In this document: positions 7,731 through 16,423 of the stretch, in pieces
Position numbering within the stretch: position 1 is the first letter of the stretch
Layout: every line of letters starts with the position of its first letter
Assembly: GCA_964654945.1 (NCBI GenBank)
Contig: CAZZLN010000005.1
Location: 1-62,332 of the forward strand
DNA from: HGM11788 sp964654945
GTDB taxonomy: Bacteria; Bacillota; Clostridia; Lachnospirales; CAG-274
Length of the DNA: 62,332 bases
Direction of reading: 5' to 3'
The notes under the pieces: model-generated
The model's input: the letters and a program-made list of their open reading frames with translations, nothing else
The model's database searches: none
Told to the model about the DNA's origin: nothing
Translations under genes and position numbers: made by a program

Positions 7731-8756
7731 ATGTCACAGGATTGGCTTTTGTATATAGCGGCTTTTGCAATATCCTTTGCAGTTACTCTTGTTACAACAC
7801 CTGTTGCTAAAAAACTTGCCTTTAAATTTAAAGCGGTAGATTTTCCAAGAGCCAGAGGTATGAATAAAGAGCCGGTTCCTCTTATGGGAGGTCTTGCAAT
7901 AGTGCTTGGCTTTTTAAGCGGAATTGGGGTGCTTACTCCTTTTGTAGAGGATTTTCATACTGTTAAATTTGCAGGCTTTATAATAGGTGCACTTATAATA
8001 GTGATTGTGGGTATGTTTGACGATGTATACGAATTAAGTGCAAAATTCAAATTATTAATTCAGATACTTGTGGCAGTGCTTGTTGTTTTTACAGGCACAA
8101 AGCTTGACTTTATAATGTGGCCTTTCTGGGAATATTTAAAGCCCTTTGCAAGTGTAATTACAGTAATATGGATTGTAGGACTTATCAATGCGGTAAATCT
8201 TATTGATGGTCTTGACGGCCTTGCGGCGGGAGTTACAAGTATTGCTTCCATATGTCTTACAATACTTTGTGTTTTGTCAAATAATGCTCTTGCTACAGTT
8301 TTATGTACTTGTCTTGCAGGCTCTTCTCTTGGTTTTCTTCCAAGAAATTTTGCTCCGGCAGAGGTGTATATGGGTGATACCGGCTCTACATTTTTAGGAT
8401 ATGTTTTGGCTGTTAGCTCCTGCATAGGCGTATTTAAAGGCTATGCTATGCTTTCAATACTTCTTTCAATACTTGCAATGGCACTTCCTATTTTAGATAC
8501 TTCCTTTGCAATGATAAGAAGGGCAATTAATCATCAGCCTATTATGAGTCCCGACAGAGGACATCTGCACCATCGATTAGTGGATTCAGGCTACTCAAGC
8601 AAACAGGCTGTAGTTGCACTTTATTGTCTTAGTATAGGAAGTTCTGCTATAGCAGTGGTTATTGCACTTCAGGATTACAGAGCTACTGTTGCAGTATTGC
8701 TTATTTTTCTTATTATTATACTTATGCTTATTGTATACAGACGCCGACTGCAATAA
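7731..8756 (+). CDS. Undecaprenyl-phosphate GlcNAc-1-phosphate transferase (TagO/WecA type)
   Basis: A polytopic membrane enzyme that moves a GlcNAc-1-phosphate type group from a UDP-sugar to undecaprenyl phosphate, the first step of teichoic acid or other wall glycopolymer synthesis. About ten hydrophobic segments are visible. Family motifs are VGMFDDVYEL, NLIDGLDGLAAG, MGDTGSTFLG and the cytosolic DRGHLHHRL. 341 residues fits. It differs from MraY, present at 31794. A GGAGG ribosome binding site lies 21 nt after upp. The exact sugar cannot be read from the sequence. Confidence 0.9.
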   Translation: MSQDWLLYIAAFAISFAVTLVTTPVAKKLAFKFKAVDFPRARGMNKEPVPLMGGLAIVLGFLSGIGVLTPFVEDFHTVKFAGFIIGALIIVIVGMFDDVYELSAKFKLLIQILVAVLVVFTGTKLDFIMWPFWEYLKPFASVITVIWIVGLINAVNLIDGLDGLAAGVTSIASICLTILCVLSNNALATVLCTCLAGSSLGFLPRNFAPAEVYMGDTGSTFLGYVLAVSSCIGVFKGYAMLSILLSILAMALPILDTSFAMIRRAINHQPIMSPDRGHLHHRLVDSGYSSKQAVVALYCLSIGSSAIAVVIALQDYRATVAVLLIFLIIILMLIVYRRRLQ

Positions 8757-8785
8757 AAAAGTGTGGTCAGTAAAACAAATTTTAA

Positions 8786-8824
8786 AGGGGTATAGGCTAT
8801 ATAAGGCTTATGCCTCTTTTTGTT
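8786..8824 (+). terminator. Terminator after the TagO-like gene
   Basis: A 12-bp stem with G-T pairs (AGGGGTATAGGC / GCTTATGCCTCT), 8-nt loop, then a T-run. Confidence 0.7.
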
Positions 8825-8923
8825 TTTAATCAAAAATTAATAAAATCTTCATTTATATTTAATTATTATTTGATATTCTTTTTTTGAAATATGTCAAATT
8901 ACAAATTTTGGAGGATATGTGCG

Positions 8924-11524
8924 ATGAAAAGGAAAATAGCAACTTTAATTATAGCCTCTATGGTTATAACAAATGTAACAGCCGTAAATGCAAATGCTTC
9001 CGATATTTTATATGGAGATGCCAATAATGATGGCATATTGACTGCTGAAGATGCAGCATGCGTACTCCAAAAAGTATTGAACAGCAGCTATGTAATGCCT
9101 ATTGAAAATAATAATAATTATTTTAAGATAGTTGATGTCAGCAATGATGGTTCCATTTTGACAGATGATGTGGCTATAATACTTCAAAAAGTGCTTAACA
9201 GCAGCTATACCATGCCTGTGGAAGAAAATAAAAATTCAGATTCTGATACACCGGATACAGATGTAACCGAATCAACAACCGAGGCAACAACCGAGGCAAC
9301 CACAGAAGCAACAACTGATGCAACAACTGAGGCAACCACAGAAGAAACAACTGAATCAACAACAGAGGCAGTAACCTACGAATCAGATATTGTCTTGTCT
9401 GACAATAACATTTTGGTAAATGGCTTGACTGAAAGTAATGGCGGTGTTGAAATATATAATGCTGATAATTATATAATAATAACAAATGGAGGCAGCTATA
9501 ATATTAGCGGAACTCTTTCAGACGGACAGATAATTGTAAATTCAGCAACAGATGTGGAGCTTAATTTAAGTGATGTTACAATCACAAACAGTGCCGGTCC
9601 TGCAATATATGCCTTAGACGGTGATATTGACGTAAGTGCTAAAAAAGGCACCGTAAACACTCTTACTGATGGCACACCTGCTGAGGTTGATGCAGACGGC
9701 GAGCCTGACGCCTGCATATATTCCAAGGATGGGCTTAAGCTTAAAGGAACGGGAACACTTATAATAAACGGTACTTACGCAAATGGTGTAAGCGGTAAAG
9801 ATGAGGTTATAATACAAAAGCTTAATCTTATCGTTAATTCTGTTGATAATGCCATAAAGGCTAAGGATTCCCTTACTGTTACAAGCGGTACTTTGGATTT
9901 GACAAGTGCAGCAGGTGACGGTATGAGATGTACCAAAGGTGATGTTGTCATAAATGACGGAACAATTACAATAAATGATATAAACAACGGTATTTATGCG
10001 AAGGCAGGAAATGTTATCGTAAACGGCGGAAATATAACAATTACTTCAAATGCCGATGTGCTTGACACCACAAATTATGATTATGACGGTATTAAGGCAA
10101 AAACAAGTGTATTTATATCAGGCGGTGAAATTAATGTAATTGCAGCCTGTGACGGAATACAGTCAACAGTTAATACTGAAATTACCGGAGGTAAAATAAC
10201 TGTTAATGCAGGTGATGTAGGTATAGCTGCAGATGCAGATGTGATAATATCCGGCGGTGAAGTAAATGTTAATGCTGTTGACAAGGGTATTAATTCAACA
10301 GCAGGAAATATTACTATATCAGACAGTGCAGTGATTACTGTAGATACAACAGCTTCATCCTCAAGTGTTGACACAACTGCAAATAATTATGACGGAATAC
10401 ATACAAAGGTCGGCACAATAACCATTACAGGCGGCACTATTGATGTCAGTTCTTATTGTGACGGCATACAGGCAGCATCAGAGGTGAATATAAGCGGTGA
10501 TACTGTTATAAATGTTACCACAACAGGTGTTATCACCACATCTTCAACAGGTAACGGCTTTAATGGCTTTGCGGGTAATGAAACAGCAGATATTTCAGCA
10601 AAGGGAATTAAGTCCGATACGAACATAGTTATAGACGGAGGAACAATTACTGTTAATTCTACAGATGACTCCATACATTCAAACAACAACATTACCTTAA
10701 ACAGCGGCACATTTAAGCTTGCAAGCGATGATGATGGTGTTCATGCAGATAATACCCTTACAATAAATGATGTGGCTGAAATTCTTATAACAGAATGTTA
10801 TGAGGGTATCGAAGCGGAAAAAATATATATTAACGGCGGTAAAATATATATTTATGCAGAAGATGATTCCATAAATGGTGCAGGAGGAAATGACTCATCC
10901 TCAGCAGGAGGCTTTAATTCTAATGCTACCGGATATATTGAAATAAACGATGGTTATATATATTGTGAAAACACCAAAGACGGAGATGGCATCGATTCAA
11001 ACGGCTGTATCGTATTTAACGGTGGTGTAATGCTTATAAACGGTCCTTCTTCAAGCGGAAACAGTGCAATAGACTATGGTGATAATAGCTCTGATTATAT
11101 GGCATATAACGGAGGAACGATAATAGCTGTTTCAGGAAGCTCTGATATGGCAGCATATCCAACAGCAAATTATTCAAAGGGAAACACTCTTGTCTATGGG
11201 GGTGCAAGCCAAAATAAAGGCGGCGGCTTCGGCGGCTTTGGAGATATGGGAAGTTCAAGCAGCAGCACAATTTCTGCAAATACACTTATAACCCTTGCAG
11301 ACAGCAGCGGTAATGTAATTTTAGCCTTTAAACCTGTTAAATCAACAGGCAGTGTGGTTTTAAGCTCCGATAATATATTAAGCGGCGAAACATACACACT
11401 TTATAAGGGAGGCACTTACAGCGGTACATTAAACAGTGAAGGCTATGCTGAAGGCGGTACAATCACAAACGGCACAAAGCTTGCCTCCGCAACTGTATCC
11501 TCAAAACTTACAAAGCTCAGCTGA
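8924..11524 (+). CDS. Secreted dockerin and carbohydrate-binding beta-helix protein
   Basis: 866 residues from the ATG at 8924, chosen because GGAGG lies 9 nt upstream and a signal peptide (about 1-26) begins there. Residues 28-98 form a type I dockerin: two calcium loops, GDANNDGILTAED and DVSNDGSILTDD, each followed by a near-identical helix (LQKVLNSSY). A Thr/Glu/Ala-rich linker follows (about 115-153). The rest is many short strand repeats (ISGGEINV, ITITGGTIDV, INDGTITI) of the carbohydrate-binding DUF4353-like type. Dockerins bind cohesins in cellulosome-like complexes (known); partner and ligand here are unknown and no cohesin is in the window. A Gly/Ser-rich loop lies near residues 760-775. 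No catalytic module was recognised. Confidence 0.85.
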   Translation: MKRKIATLIIASMVITNVTAVNANASDILYGDANNDGILTAEDAACVLQKVLNSSYVMPIENNNNYFKIVDVSNDGSILTDDVAIILQKVLNSSYTMPVEENKNSDSDTPDTDVTESTTEATTEATTEATTDATTEATTEETTESTTEAVTYESDIVLSDNNILVNGLTESNGGVEIYNADNYIIITNGGSYNISGTLSDGQIIVNSATDVELNLSDVTITNSAGPAIYALDGDIDVSAKKGTVNTLTDGTPAEVDADGEPDACIYSKDGLKLKGTGTLIINGTYANGVSGKDEVIIQKLNLIVNSVDNAIKAKDSLTVTSGTLDLTSAAGDGMRCTKGDVVINDGTITINDINNGIYAKAGNVIVNGGNITITSNADVLDTTNYDYDGIKAKTSVFISGGEINVIAACDGIQSTVNTEITGGKITVNAGDVGIAADADVIISGGEVNVNAVDKGINSTAGNITISDSAVITVDTTASSSSVDTTANNYDGIHTKVGTITITGGTIDVSSYCDGIQAASEVNISGDTVINVTTTGVITTSSTGNGFNGFAGNETADISAKGIKSDTNIVIDGGTITVNSTDDSIHSNNNITLNSGTFKLASDDDGVHADNTLTINDVAEILITECYEGIEAEKIYINGGKIYIYAEDDSINGAGGNDSSSAGGFNSNATGYIEINDGYIYCENTKDGDGIDSNGCIVFNGGVMLINGPSSSGNSAIDYGDNSSDYMAYNGGTIIAVSGSSDMAAYPTANYSKGNTLVYGGASQNKGGGFGGFGDMGSSSSSTISANTLITLADSSGNVILAFKPVKSTGSVVLSSDNILSGETYTLYKGGTYSGTLNSEGYAEGGTITNGTKLASATVSSKLTKLS
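9268..9372 (+). repeat. 12-bp coding repeats (Thr-Thr-Glu-Ala linker)
   Basis: About eight imperfect tandem units of the form ACNACNGANGCN encode the Thr/Glu linker after the dockerin. Such linkers are flexible and often glycosylated in secreted enzymes. Confidence 0.8.
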
Positions 11525-11570
11525 TTTTTAGCTTATAAAATAAATGATAAACTATAGGGTATCCTATAAT

Positions 11571-11602
11571 AAAAACCGAGAGCCTTAAAACTCTCGGTTT
11601 TT
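11571..11602. terminator. Bidirectional terminator between convergent genes
   Basis: AAAAACCGAGAG / CTCTCGGTTTTT with an 8-nt loop serves the dockerin gene (plus) and the 11611 gene (minus). Confidence 0.85.
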
Positions 11603-11610
11603 AATTATTA

Positions 11611-12354
11611 TTATTCTTCAGTTGTTGTTTCTGAAGCAGATTCTTCAGTTGTTGTTTCTGAAGCAATTTCGTCAGTTGTTGTTTCGGTTGACAATTCTTC
11701 ATTAGCTGAAATAATTGTTATTGATTTTGGATTATTGATAGGAGGTATGCTCATTGTCATAGCATCTCCATATTCAACTGTTAAACTATCATTAACCTTT
11801 ATATCTTCTGCTGATACATTATTTCCGTTTTCATCAGAAATAACCGTATCTTCAGGGATTGCCAATACCACTTCGCCTAATTCAGCATCTTCAACTAAAA
11901 TACCGCTTTCACTTATTTCTTTTACTGATACATTGTTTATAACAGATTTATTTTCTTCTGCTTTTTCATTAATATAACAGTTGCCCTTTTCAGAGTTTAC
12001 TTCATAATTAAGTATTTCACTGAATAATTCAGATGGCACATATGTTGCACCGTCTTTAATAAATGGTGCTTTACCAAGAGGCATAGGAGCGGTTTTTGCA
12101 AATGTATAGCCGTCAATGCCTATTCTCATTGTAACATACTGGGGCAAATTTAAAATAGCTACAGATTTGTTTTCACTGTCCCATTCAACATCATATCCAA
12201 GAGCTTCAGCAACAGGTCTTAACGGTATGCAGCTCTCAATTTGAACCCCAACTTTTTCATTGTTTACATATACTTGATTTTCCTCAGCAATTACAGTTGA
12301 GCTTAAAGCAAGAACTGCAACAGCTCCCAAGGTTAAAAAATTTTTAAAATTCAT
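11611..12354 (-). CDS. Copper amine oxidase N-terminal-like domain protein, secreted
   Basis: 247 residues with a signal peptide (about 1-23, ending VIAEE). Residues 25-125 match the Cu_amine_oxidN1 stalk-domain pattern (IPLRPVAEALGYDVEWDSENKSVAI, YVPSELFSEILNYEV). Despite its name, this domain in Clostridia is a surface stalk module without oxidase activity. The middle part (about 135-215) looks like a small beta domain. The C-terminus is a repeated acidic Thr tail (ASETTTEE twice), similar in style to the linker of the facing dockerin protein. AGAGGAGAATTG lies before the ATG. Function unknown. Confidence 0.75.
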   Translation of the reverse strand: MNFKNFLTLGAVAVLALSSTVIAEENQVYVNNEKVGVQIESCIPLRPVAEALGYDVEWDSENKSVAILNLPQYVTMRIGIDGYTFAKTAPMPLGKAPFIKDGATYVPSELFSEILNYEVNSEKGNCYINEKAEENKSVINNVSVKEISESGILVEDAELGEVVLAIPEDTVISDENGNNVSAEDIKVNDSLTVEYGDAMTMSIPPINNPKSITIISANEELSTETTTDEIASETTTEESASETTTEE

Positions 12355-12468
12355 ATCAATTCTCCTCTGTTTTTTATTATAATTTGCTTTATGATTTTAA
12401 CATAATTTATATTACATTTCAATAGCTGCAATATATCATATATATTTCAGTTTCATATAAAAAGTATA

Positions 12469-12497
12469 TTGTAAAATTTTATATGATTTGATATAAT
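12469..12497 (+). promoter_or_regulatory. Promoter of the aminotransferase gene
   Basis: TTGTAA, 17 bp, TATAAT, followed by AAGGAGG 15 nt later. Confidence 0.6.
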
Positions 12498-12524
12498 AAA
12501 GTTAAATTTAAGGAGGTATATAAA

Positions 12525-13709
12525 ATGATTTCTGATAAAATGAGCAATCTTGTTAAAAACAGTTCGGTTATAAGAGCAATGTTTACCGACGGAAAAATTA
12601 TGGCTGAAAAATATGGTGCTGAAAATGTATATAATTTTTCTTTAGGCAATCCGTCTATTGTTCCCCCTGCATCAGTAAAACAGGCAATTATTGATGTTTT
12701 AAATGAAGAATCCGAAATGGAGCTTCATGGCTATATGGATAATGAGGGTTATCCTGATGTAAGAAAGAAAATTGCAGATTTTACAAATAAAGAGTATGGT
12801 ACTGAATTTACTGAAAAAAATATAATTATGACAGTAGGTGCAGCAGGGGGACTTAATGTTGCATTAAAGTCACTTGTTAATCCGGGTGATGAGGTTGTAG
12901 TAATTGCTCCGTATTTTGGAGAATATAATAGTTATATTTCAAATGTTGATGGTGTCAAGGTTGTAATTAGTCCTGATTATGAAAGGTTCTCAATTAATTT
13001 TAAGGAACTTGAGGCTAAAATTACTCCAAAAACTAAATTTATGATTATTAATTCTCCCAATAATCCTACAGGTGCGGTTTATACCGCTGAAGATTTAAAA
13101 AAGCTTGCTAAAATTCTGGAAAAGAAACAGGCTGAGTATGGCACTTCAATTTATCTTTTCTCTGATGAACCTTACAGAGAAATTGCTTTTAACGGAATTG
13201 AAATCCCTTATGTCCCTAATTTTTATAAAAATACCATTGTAGGATATTCATATTCAAAGAGCTTGTCACTTCCCGGAGAAAGAATTGGTTATCTTGTAAT
13301 TAATAATGGACTTGATGATTTTGAGAATACTATTGAAGCAATGAGTGTTGCAACAAGAATTATGGGCTTTGTAAATGCCCCAAGCTTAATGCAGAAGGTA
13401 GTCGCAAAATGTCTTGGTCAGACCTCTGATGTTTCTGTTTATGAAGAAAACAAAAAAATTCTTTACAAGGCACTTACTGAATATGGCTATGAATGTGTTG
13501 AACCGGGAGGAACATTTTATATGTTCCCAAAATGTCCTATTCCCGATGATAAAAAGTTTTGTGCCAAGGCTAAGGATTTTCGCCTTGTAATTGTTCCGGG
13601 CTCAGGTTTTAACTGTCCGGGATATTTCAGAATTGCTTTTTGCGTAGATAAGCAGACAGTGTTAAATTCCCTTGACAGCTTTAAAAAATTAATTGATTTT
13701 TATAAATAA
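12525..13709 (+). CDS. PLP-dependent class I/II aminotransferase (aspartate aminotransferase-like)
   Basis: Transfers an amino group between an amino acid and a 2-oxo acid using pyridoxal phosphate. 394 residues, fold type I. Markers are NPTGAVY, SDEPYREIAF and the Schiff-base lysine in SYSKSLSLPGERIGY, with a late Arg in FRIAFCV for the substrate carboxylate. An AAGGAGG ribosome binding site precedes the ATG. It is monocistronic, bounded by a promoter and a terminator. Its specificity cannot be told and no pathway partner is adjacent. Confidence 0.88.
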   Translation: MISDKMSNLVKNSSVIRAMFTDGKIMAEKYGAENVYNFSLGNPSIVPPASVKQAIIDVLNEESEMELHGYMDNEGYPDVRKKIADFTNKEYGTEFTEKNIIMTVGAAGGLNVALKSLVNPGDEVVVIAPYFGEYNSYISNVDGVKVVISPDYERFSINFKELEAKITPKTKFMIINSPNNPTGAVYTAEDLKKLAKILEKKQAEYGTSIYLFSDEPYREIAFNGIEIPYVPNFYKNTIVGYSYSKSLSLPGERIGYLVINNGLDDFENTIEAMSVATRIMGFVNAPSLMQKVVAKCLGQTSDVSVYEENKKILYKALTEYGYECVEPGGTFYMFPKCPIPDDKKFCAKAKDFRLVIVPGSGFNCPGYFRIAFCVDKQTVLNSLDSFKKLIDFYK

Positions 13710-13718
13710 TATTTATTT

Positions 13719-13748
13719 CCCATATCGTTTTGATATGGGTTTCTTTTT
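13719..13748 (+). terminator. Terminator after the aminotransferase
   Basis: CCCATATC / GATATGGG with a T-rich tail (TTTCTTTTTTT). Confidence 0.8.
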
Positions 13749-13840
13749 TTGGCTGCATTCGAAAATATGTTTTAAAGACCGTTTTTTTGTACAATATATG
13801 TGCTACTATATTCTTGAAAAATAAAAGGAGGATGATATTT

Positions 13841-14017
13841 ATGATTATTATGGAAATTTTTGCATTACTTTTTGTTGCAGTTGCAGCAAGCTATATTACA
13901 GGCCTTTGGGATAAAAGCACTGAAGCTGAAAAGAAAGCTGCAAGAAAGCTTATGCGTCAGGGAATATACGGACATTTTGAAAAAGGCGAGTTTGTGTTTG
14001 ACACAATTAGAAGATAA
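13841..14017 (+). CDS. Small membrane protein, unknown
   Basis: 58 residues: one hydrophobic N-terminal segment (IIMEIFALLFVAVAASYITGL), then a charged, basic cytosolic-type tail (TEAEKKAARKLMRQG). The ATG at 13841 is preceded by AGGAGG. The longer in-frame extension back to 13730 runs through the terminator of the previous gene and is rejected. It stands 53 nt before the amidase gene, possibly in one transcript. No family recognised. Confidence 0.6.
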   Translation: MIIMEIFALLFVAVAASYITGLWDKSTEAEKKAARKLMRQGIYGHFEKGEFVFDTIRR

Positions 14018-14070
14018 AATTATTTACATATTAAATACTTTGATATATAATTGCTTTATGAGGTGATTAT

Positions 14071-14841
14071 ATGAAAATTGCATTGTGTCAGAATAAAATT
14101 GTGTGGGAGGATAAAAAAACTAATATCGGCAGGGCAGAACAGTTTATAAGAGAAGCTAAAGAGCAAAAAGCCGATATTATATTTTTTCCTGAAATGAGCT
14201 TTACCGGATTTTCTCTGGAAATTGAAAATATCAAAGAAAATGGAGAGAGTATAAATGCAGTCAGAAAGATTGCAACAGATAATGATATGACTGTTGGTTT
14301 CGGATGGGTGAGAGCCTGCGAGAATATGGCTCAGAATGTTTATACTGTAGTAAGCAGCAAGGGAGAAGTGTTGTCTGAATATGTTAAAATTCACCCTTTC
14401 AGCTATAGTGGAGAGGATATTTATTTTAAATCCGGCAGCCAATTGGCATATTTTAATTATAAGGGTTTCAACATAGGCACTCTTATATGCTATGATTTGA
14501 GATTTCCGGAGATTTTTCAGGCTCTTTCAAAAAATGCAGATTTAATTGTTGTGCCTGCCTGCTGGCCTCAGAAAAGAAATGACCATTGGAAAACATTACT
14601 TAAAGCAAGAGCTATTGAAAATCAATGTTATATTGCAGCAGTTAATTGTGTTGGTAATGTTGGAAGTCTTTATTATTCAGGTGACAGCAGTGTTATTGAT
14701 CCTGACGGAAAAATATTGTATAGTGTAAGCAATGAGGAAAAGCTTATAGTTGCAGATATAAATAATGATGTTTTTGAGTTTAGAAATAATTTTCCTACTA
14801 AAAAAGACAGAAAGATATATCTTTATAAAGAATTGATTTAA
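14071..14841 (+). CDS. Carbon-nitrogen hydrolase (nitrilase superfamily, omega-amidase-like)
   Basis: Hydrolyses a C-N bond of an amide through a Glu-Lys-Cys triad. FFPEMSFTGFS carries the Glu (about 37), YVKIHPFSYSGED the Lys (about 109) and LICYDLRFPEIF the Cys (about 141). 256 residues resembles the omega-amidase/YafV branch, which clears 2-oxoglutaramate-type products of transamination (known for the family). The aminotransferase two genes upstream makes that plausible but does not prove it. Ribosome binding site GAGGTGAT. Confidence 0.85.
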   Translation: MKIALCQNKIVWEDKKTNIGRAEQFIREAKEQKADIIFFPEMSFTGFSLEIENIKENGESINAVRKIATDNDMTVGFGWVRACENMAQNVYTVVSSKGEVLSEYVKIHPFSYSGEDIYFKSGSQLAYFNYKGFNIGTLICYDLRFPEIFQALSKNADLIVVPACWPQKRNDHWKTLLKARAIENQCYIAAVNCVGNVGSLYYSGDSSVIDPDGKILYSVSNEEKLIVADINNDVFEFRNNFPTKKDRKIYLYKELI

Positions 14842-14892
14842 TCTTTAATAATAAACTTTAATAATAAAATATACCAAAATAATGTATTAATA

Positions 14893-14921
14893 TTGACATA
14901 TTCAACCTCAATTGTTATAAT
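14893..14921 (+). promoter_or_regulatory. Promoter of the cobalamin-riboswitch operon
   Basis: TTGACA, 17 bp, TATAAT: both boxes consensus, about 25 nt before the riboswitch. Confidence 0.8.
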
Positions 14922-14943
14922 TAATCATAATAAAATATTTAAG

Positions 14944-15111
14944 TGATAGGTGTCAGATGAGAAATTTATTTCTTGGTCTGGTGAAAAGGGAAACAGGTGC
15001 AAATCCTGTACGAACTCGTCACTGTATTTAGGTAGTATAAGCCAATATGCCACTGAGCAATCGGGAAGGCGGTTTATGCGATAAACTATGAGTCAGGAGA
15101 CCTGCCTATCA
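14944..15111 (+). promoter_or_regulatory. Cobalamin riboswitch
   Basis: The ends pair as P1 (TGATAGG 14944-14950 with CCTATCA 15105-15111). Inside are the conserved GGGAAACAGGTGCAAATCCTG (14989-15008 and on) and the B12-box pieces GCCAATATGCCACTG and AGTCAGGAGACCTGCC. Adenosyl- or methylcobalamin binding normally shuts off expression of downstream uptake or synthesis genes. The 150-nt stretch to the first gene includes a T-run (15122-15130) and a weak hairpin (ACAGAA/TTCTGT); I cannot say whether control is at termination or translation. Confidence 0.93.
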
Positions 15112-15265
15112 TTGTACGGGAATTTTTTTCCAAGCCACGAGTAATTGGTTGTACATAAAAATACAGAAGCCTTTTTCTGTTTATTTTTGTTGTCCGTTTA
15201 CTTGTGTAATCGGATTTTTTTGTTACCGTATAAAATTTTATATTTATAAACAGGAGGTAATAAAA

Positions 15266-16408
15266 ATGAAAAAGACAATTTTAACTTTACTGACAGCATC
15301 AATTTTGGGTGTTTCACTTTCCGGTTGCGGTCAGTCTGATAAGGAGGCTGCAGATAAAGTGGCAGGTTTGATTGATACCATCTATGTTCAGGAAAGGACA
15401 GAGGATACTGATGCACAGTGTGCAGAAGCAAAAGCTGCTTGGGACTCTTTAACAGATGCACAGAAAGAGCTTGTAGCAGGTGAAGAAGCCGATCCTGATT
15501 ATTTTGGCAAAGATACCGGAGATGCCGGAGCAGATGATCCTTTAAATCAGGATGGAATAGGTGAAAATGAGCTTTTGGCAGTCAGCTTTGGTACATCTTT
15601 TAATGACAGCAGAGCAGAGGATATTAAGGGTATTGAAGACGCCCTTAAAGAGGCATATCCTGATTGGTCTGTAAGAAGAGCTTTTACAGCTCAGATTATT
15701 ATAAATCATATTCAGGCAAGAGATGGTGAGTGTATTGACAATATGCAGCAAGCTTTAGAACGTGCTGTATCAAATGGTGTAAAAAATCTTGTTGTTCAGC
15801 CTACACATTTAATGCACGGTGCTGAGTATGACGAGCTTATGGAAGCACTCGAAGAATATAAAGATAAATTTGAAACAGTTAAAGTAGCCGAGCCTCTTTT
15901 AGGTAATGTTGGCTCTGATGCTTCTGAAATTAATGAGGATAAAAAAGCGGCTTCAGTAGCTATTACGGCAGAGGCTGTAAAAACAGCAGGCTATGAAAGT
16001 CCGGATGCAGCAAAGGCAGACGGCGTTGCATTTGTATTTTTGGGACATGGAACTTCTCATACTGCTAAAATATCTTACAGCCAGGTGCAGACACAAATGA
16101 AGGAGCTTGGTTATGACAACGTGTTTATTGGCACTGTTGAGGGCGAGCCTGAGGATACAGAATGTGAAGCTGTGCTTAATGCAGTATCAGAAGCCGGATA
16201 TAAAAAGGTTATCCTTCGTCCGTTTATGGTAGTTGCCGGTGATCATGCTAATAATGATATGGCAGGAGATGATGAGGATTCTTGGAGAAGTATATTTATT
16301 AATTCAGGCAAATTTGAAAGTGTTGACACTCAAATTTCAGGTCTTGGACGAATAAAGGCTATTCAGGATATTTATATCTCTCATACAGCAGCGGTTATCA
16401 ATGGATAA
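15266..16408 (+). CDS. cbiK: Lipoprotein sirohydrochlorin cobaltochelatase-like (CbiK)
   Basis: 380 residues from the ATG at 15266 (CAGGAGG upstream). A lipoprotein signal ends LSGC, with Cys21 lipidated, so the enzyme sits outside the membrane. Residues about 30-75 form a helical segment typical of secreted Clostridia proteins (AAWDSLTDAQKELV). From about 100 on is a CbiK chelatase domain: LAVSFGTSFNDSR at the start, FLGHGTSHTAK and VVAGDHANNDM with the two metal-binding histidines. CbiK inserts cobalt into sirohydrochlorin in anaerobic B12 synthesis. An exported version recalls the periplasmic CbiK of Desulfovibrio. First gene behind the B12 riboswitch, upstream of an importer. Cofactor and metal are inferred. 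Confidence 0.88.
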   Translation: MKKTILTLLTASILGVSLSGCGQSDKEAADKVAGLIDTIYVQERTEDTDAQCAEAKAAWDSLTDAQKELVAGEEADPDYFGKDTGDAGADDPLNQDGIGENELLAVSFGTSFNDSRAEDIKGIEDALKEAYPDWSVRRAFTAQIIINHIQARDGECIDNMQQALERAVSNGVKNLVVQPTHLMHGAEYDELMEALEEYKDKFETVKVAEPLLGNVGSDASEINEDKKAASVAITAEAVKTAGYESPDAAKADGVAFVFLGHGTSHTAKISYSQVQTQMKELGYDNVFIGTVEGEPEDTECEAVLNAVSEAGYKKVILRPFMVVAGDHANNDMAGDDEDSWRSIFINSGKFESVDTQISGLGRIKAIQDIYISHTAAVING

Positions 16409-16423
16409 AGGCGGGTTAGAATA

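Noticed and set aside
9268..9372. CRISPR-like tandem repeat
   Set aside because: Units are 12-bp coding repeats in frame with no spacers. No CRISPR array was seen in the window.
9195..9485. Minus-strand Leu-rich frame in the dockerin gene
   Set aside because: It is the reverse reading of Thr/Glu repeat codons, without a start signal.
13730..13840. N-terminal extension of the small membrane protein
   Set aside because: The extension overlaps the aminotransferase terminator; AGGAGG supports 13841.
15149..15265. N-terminal extension of the CbiK lipoprotein
   Set aside because: It lies in the riboswitch leader and would hide the signal peptide.
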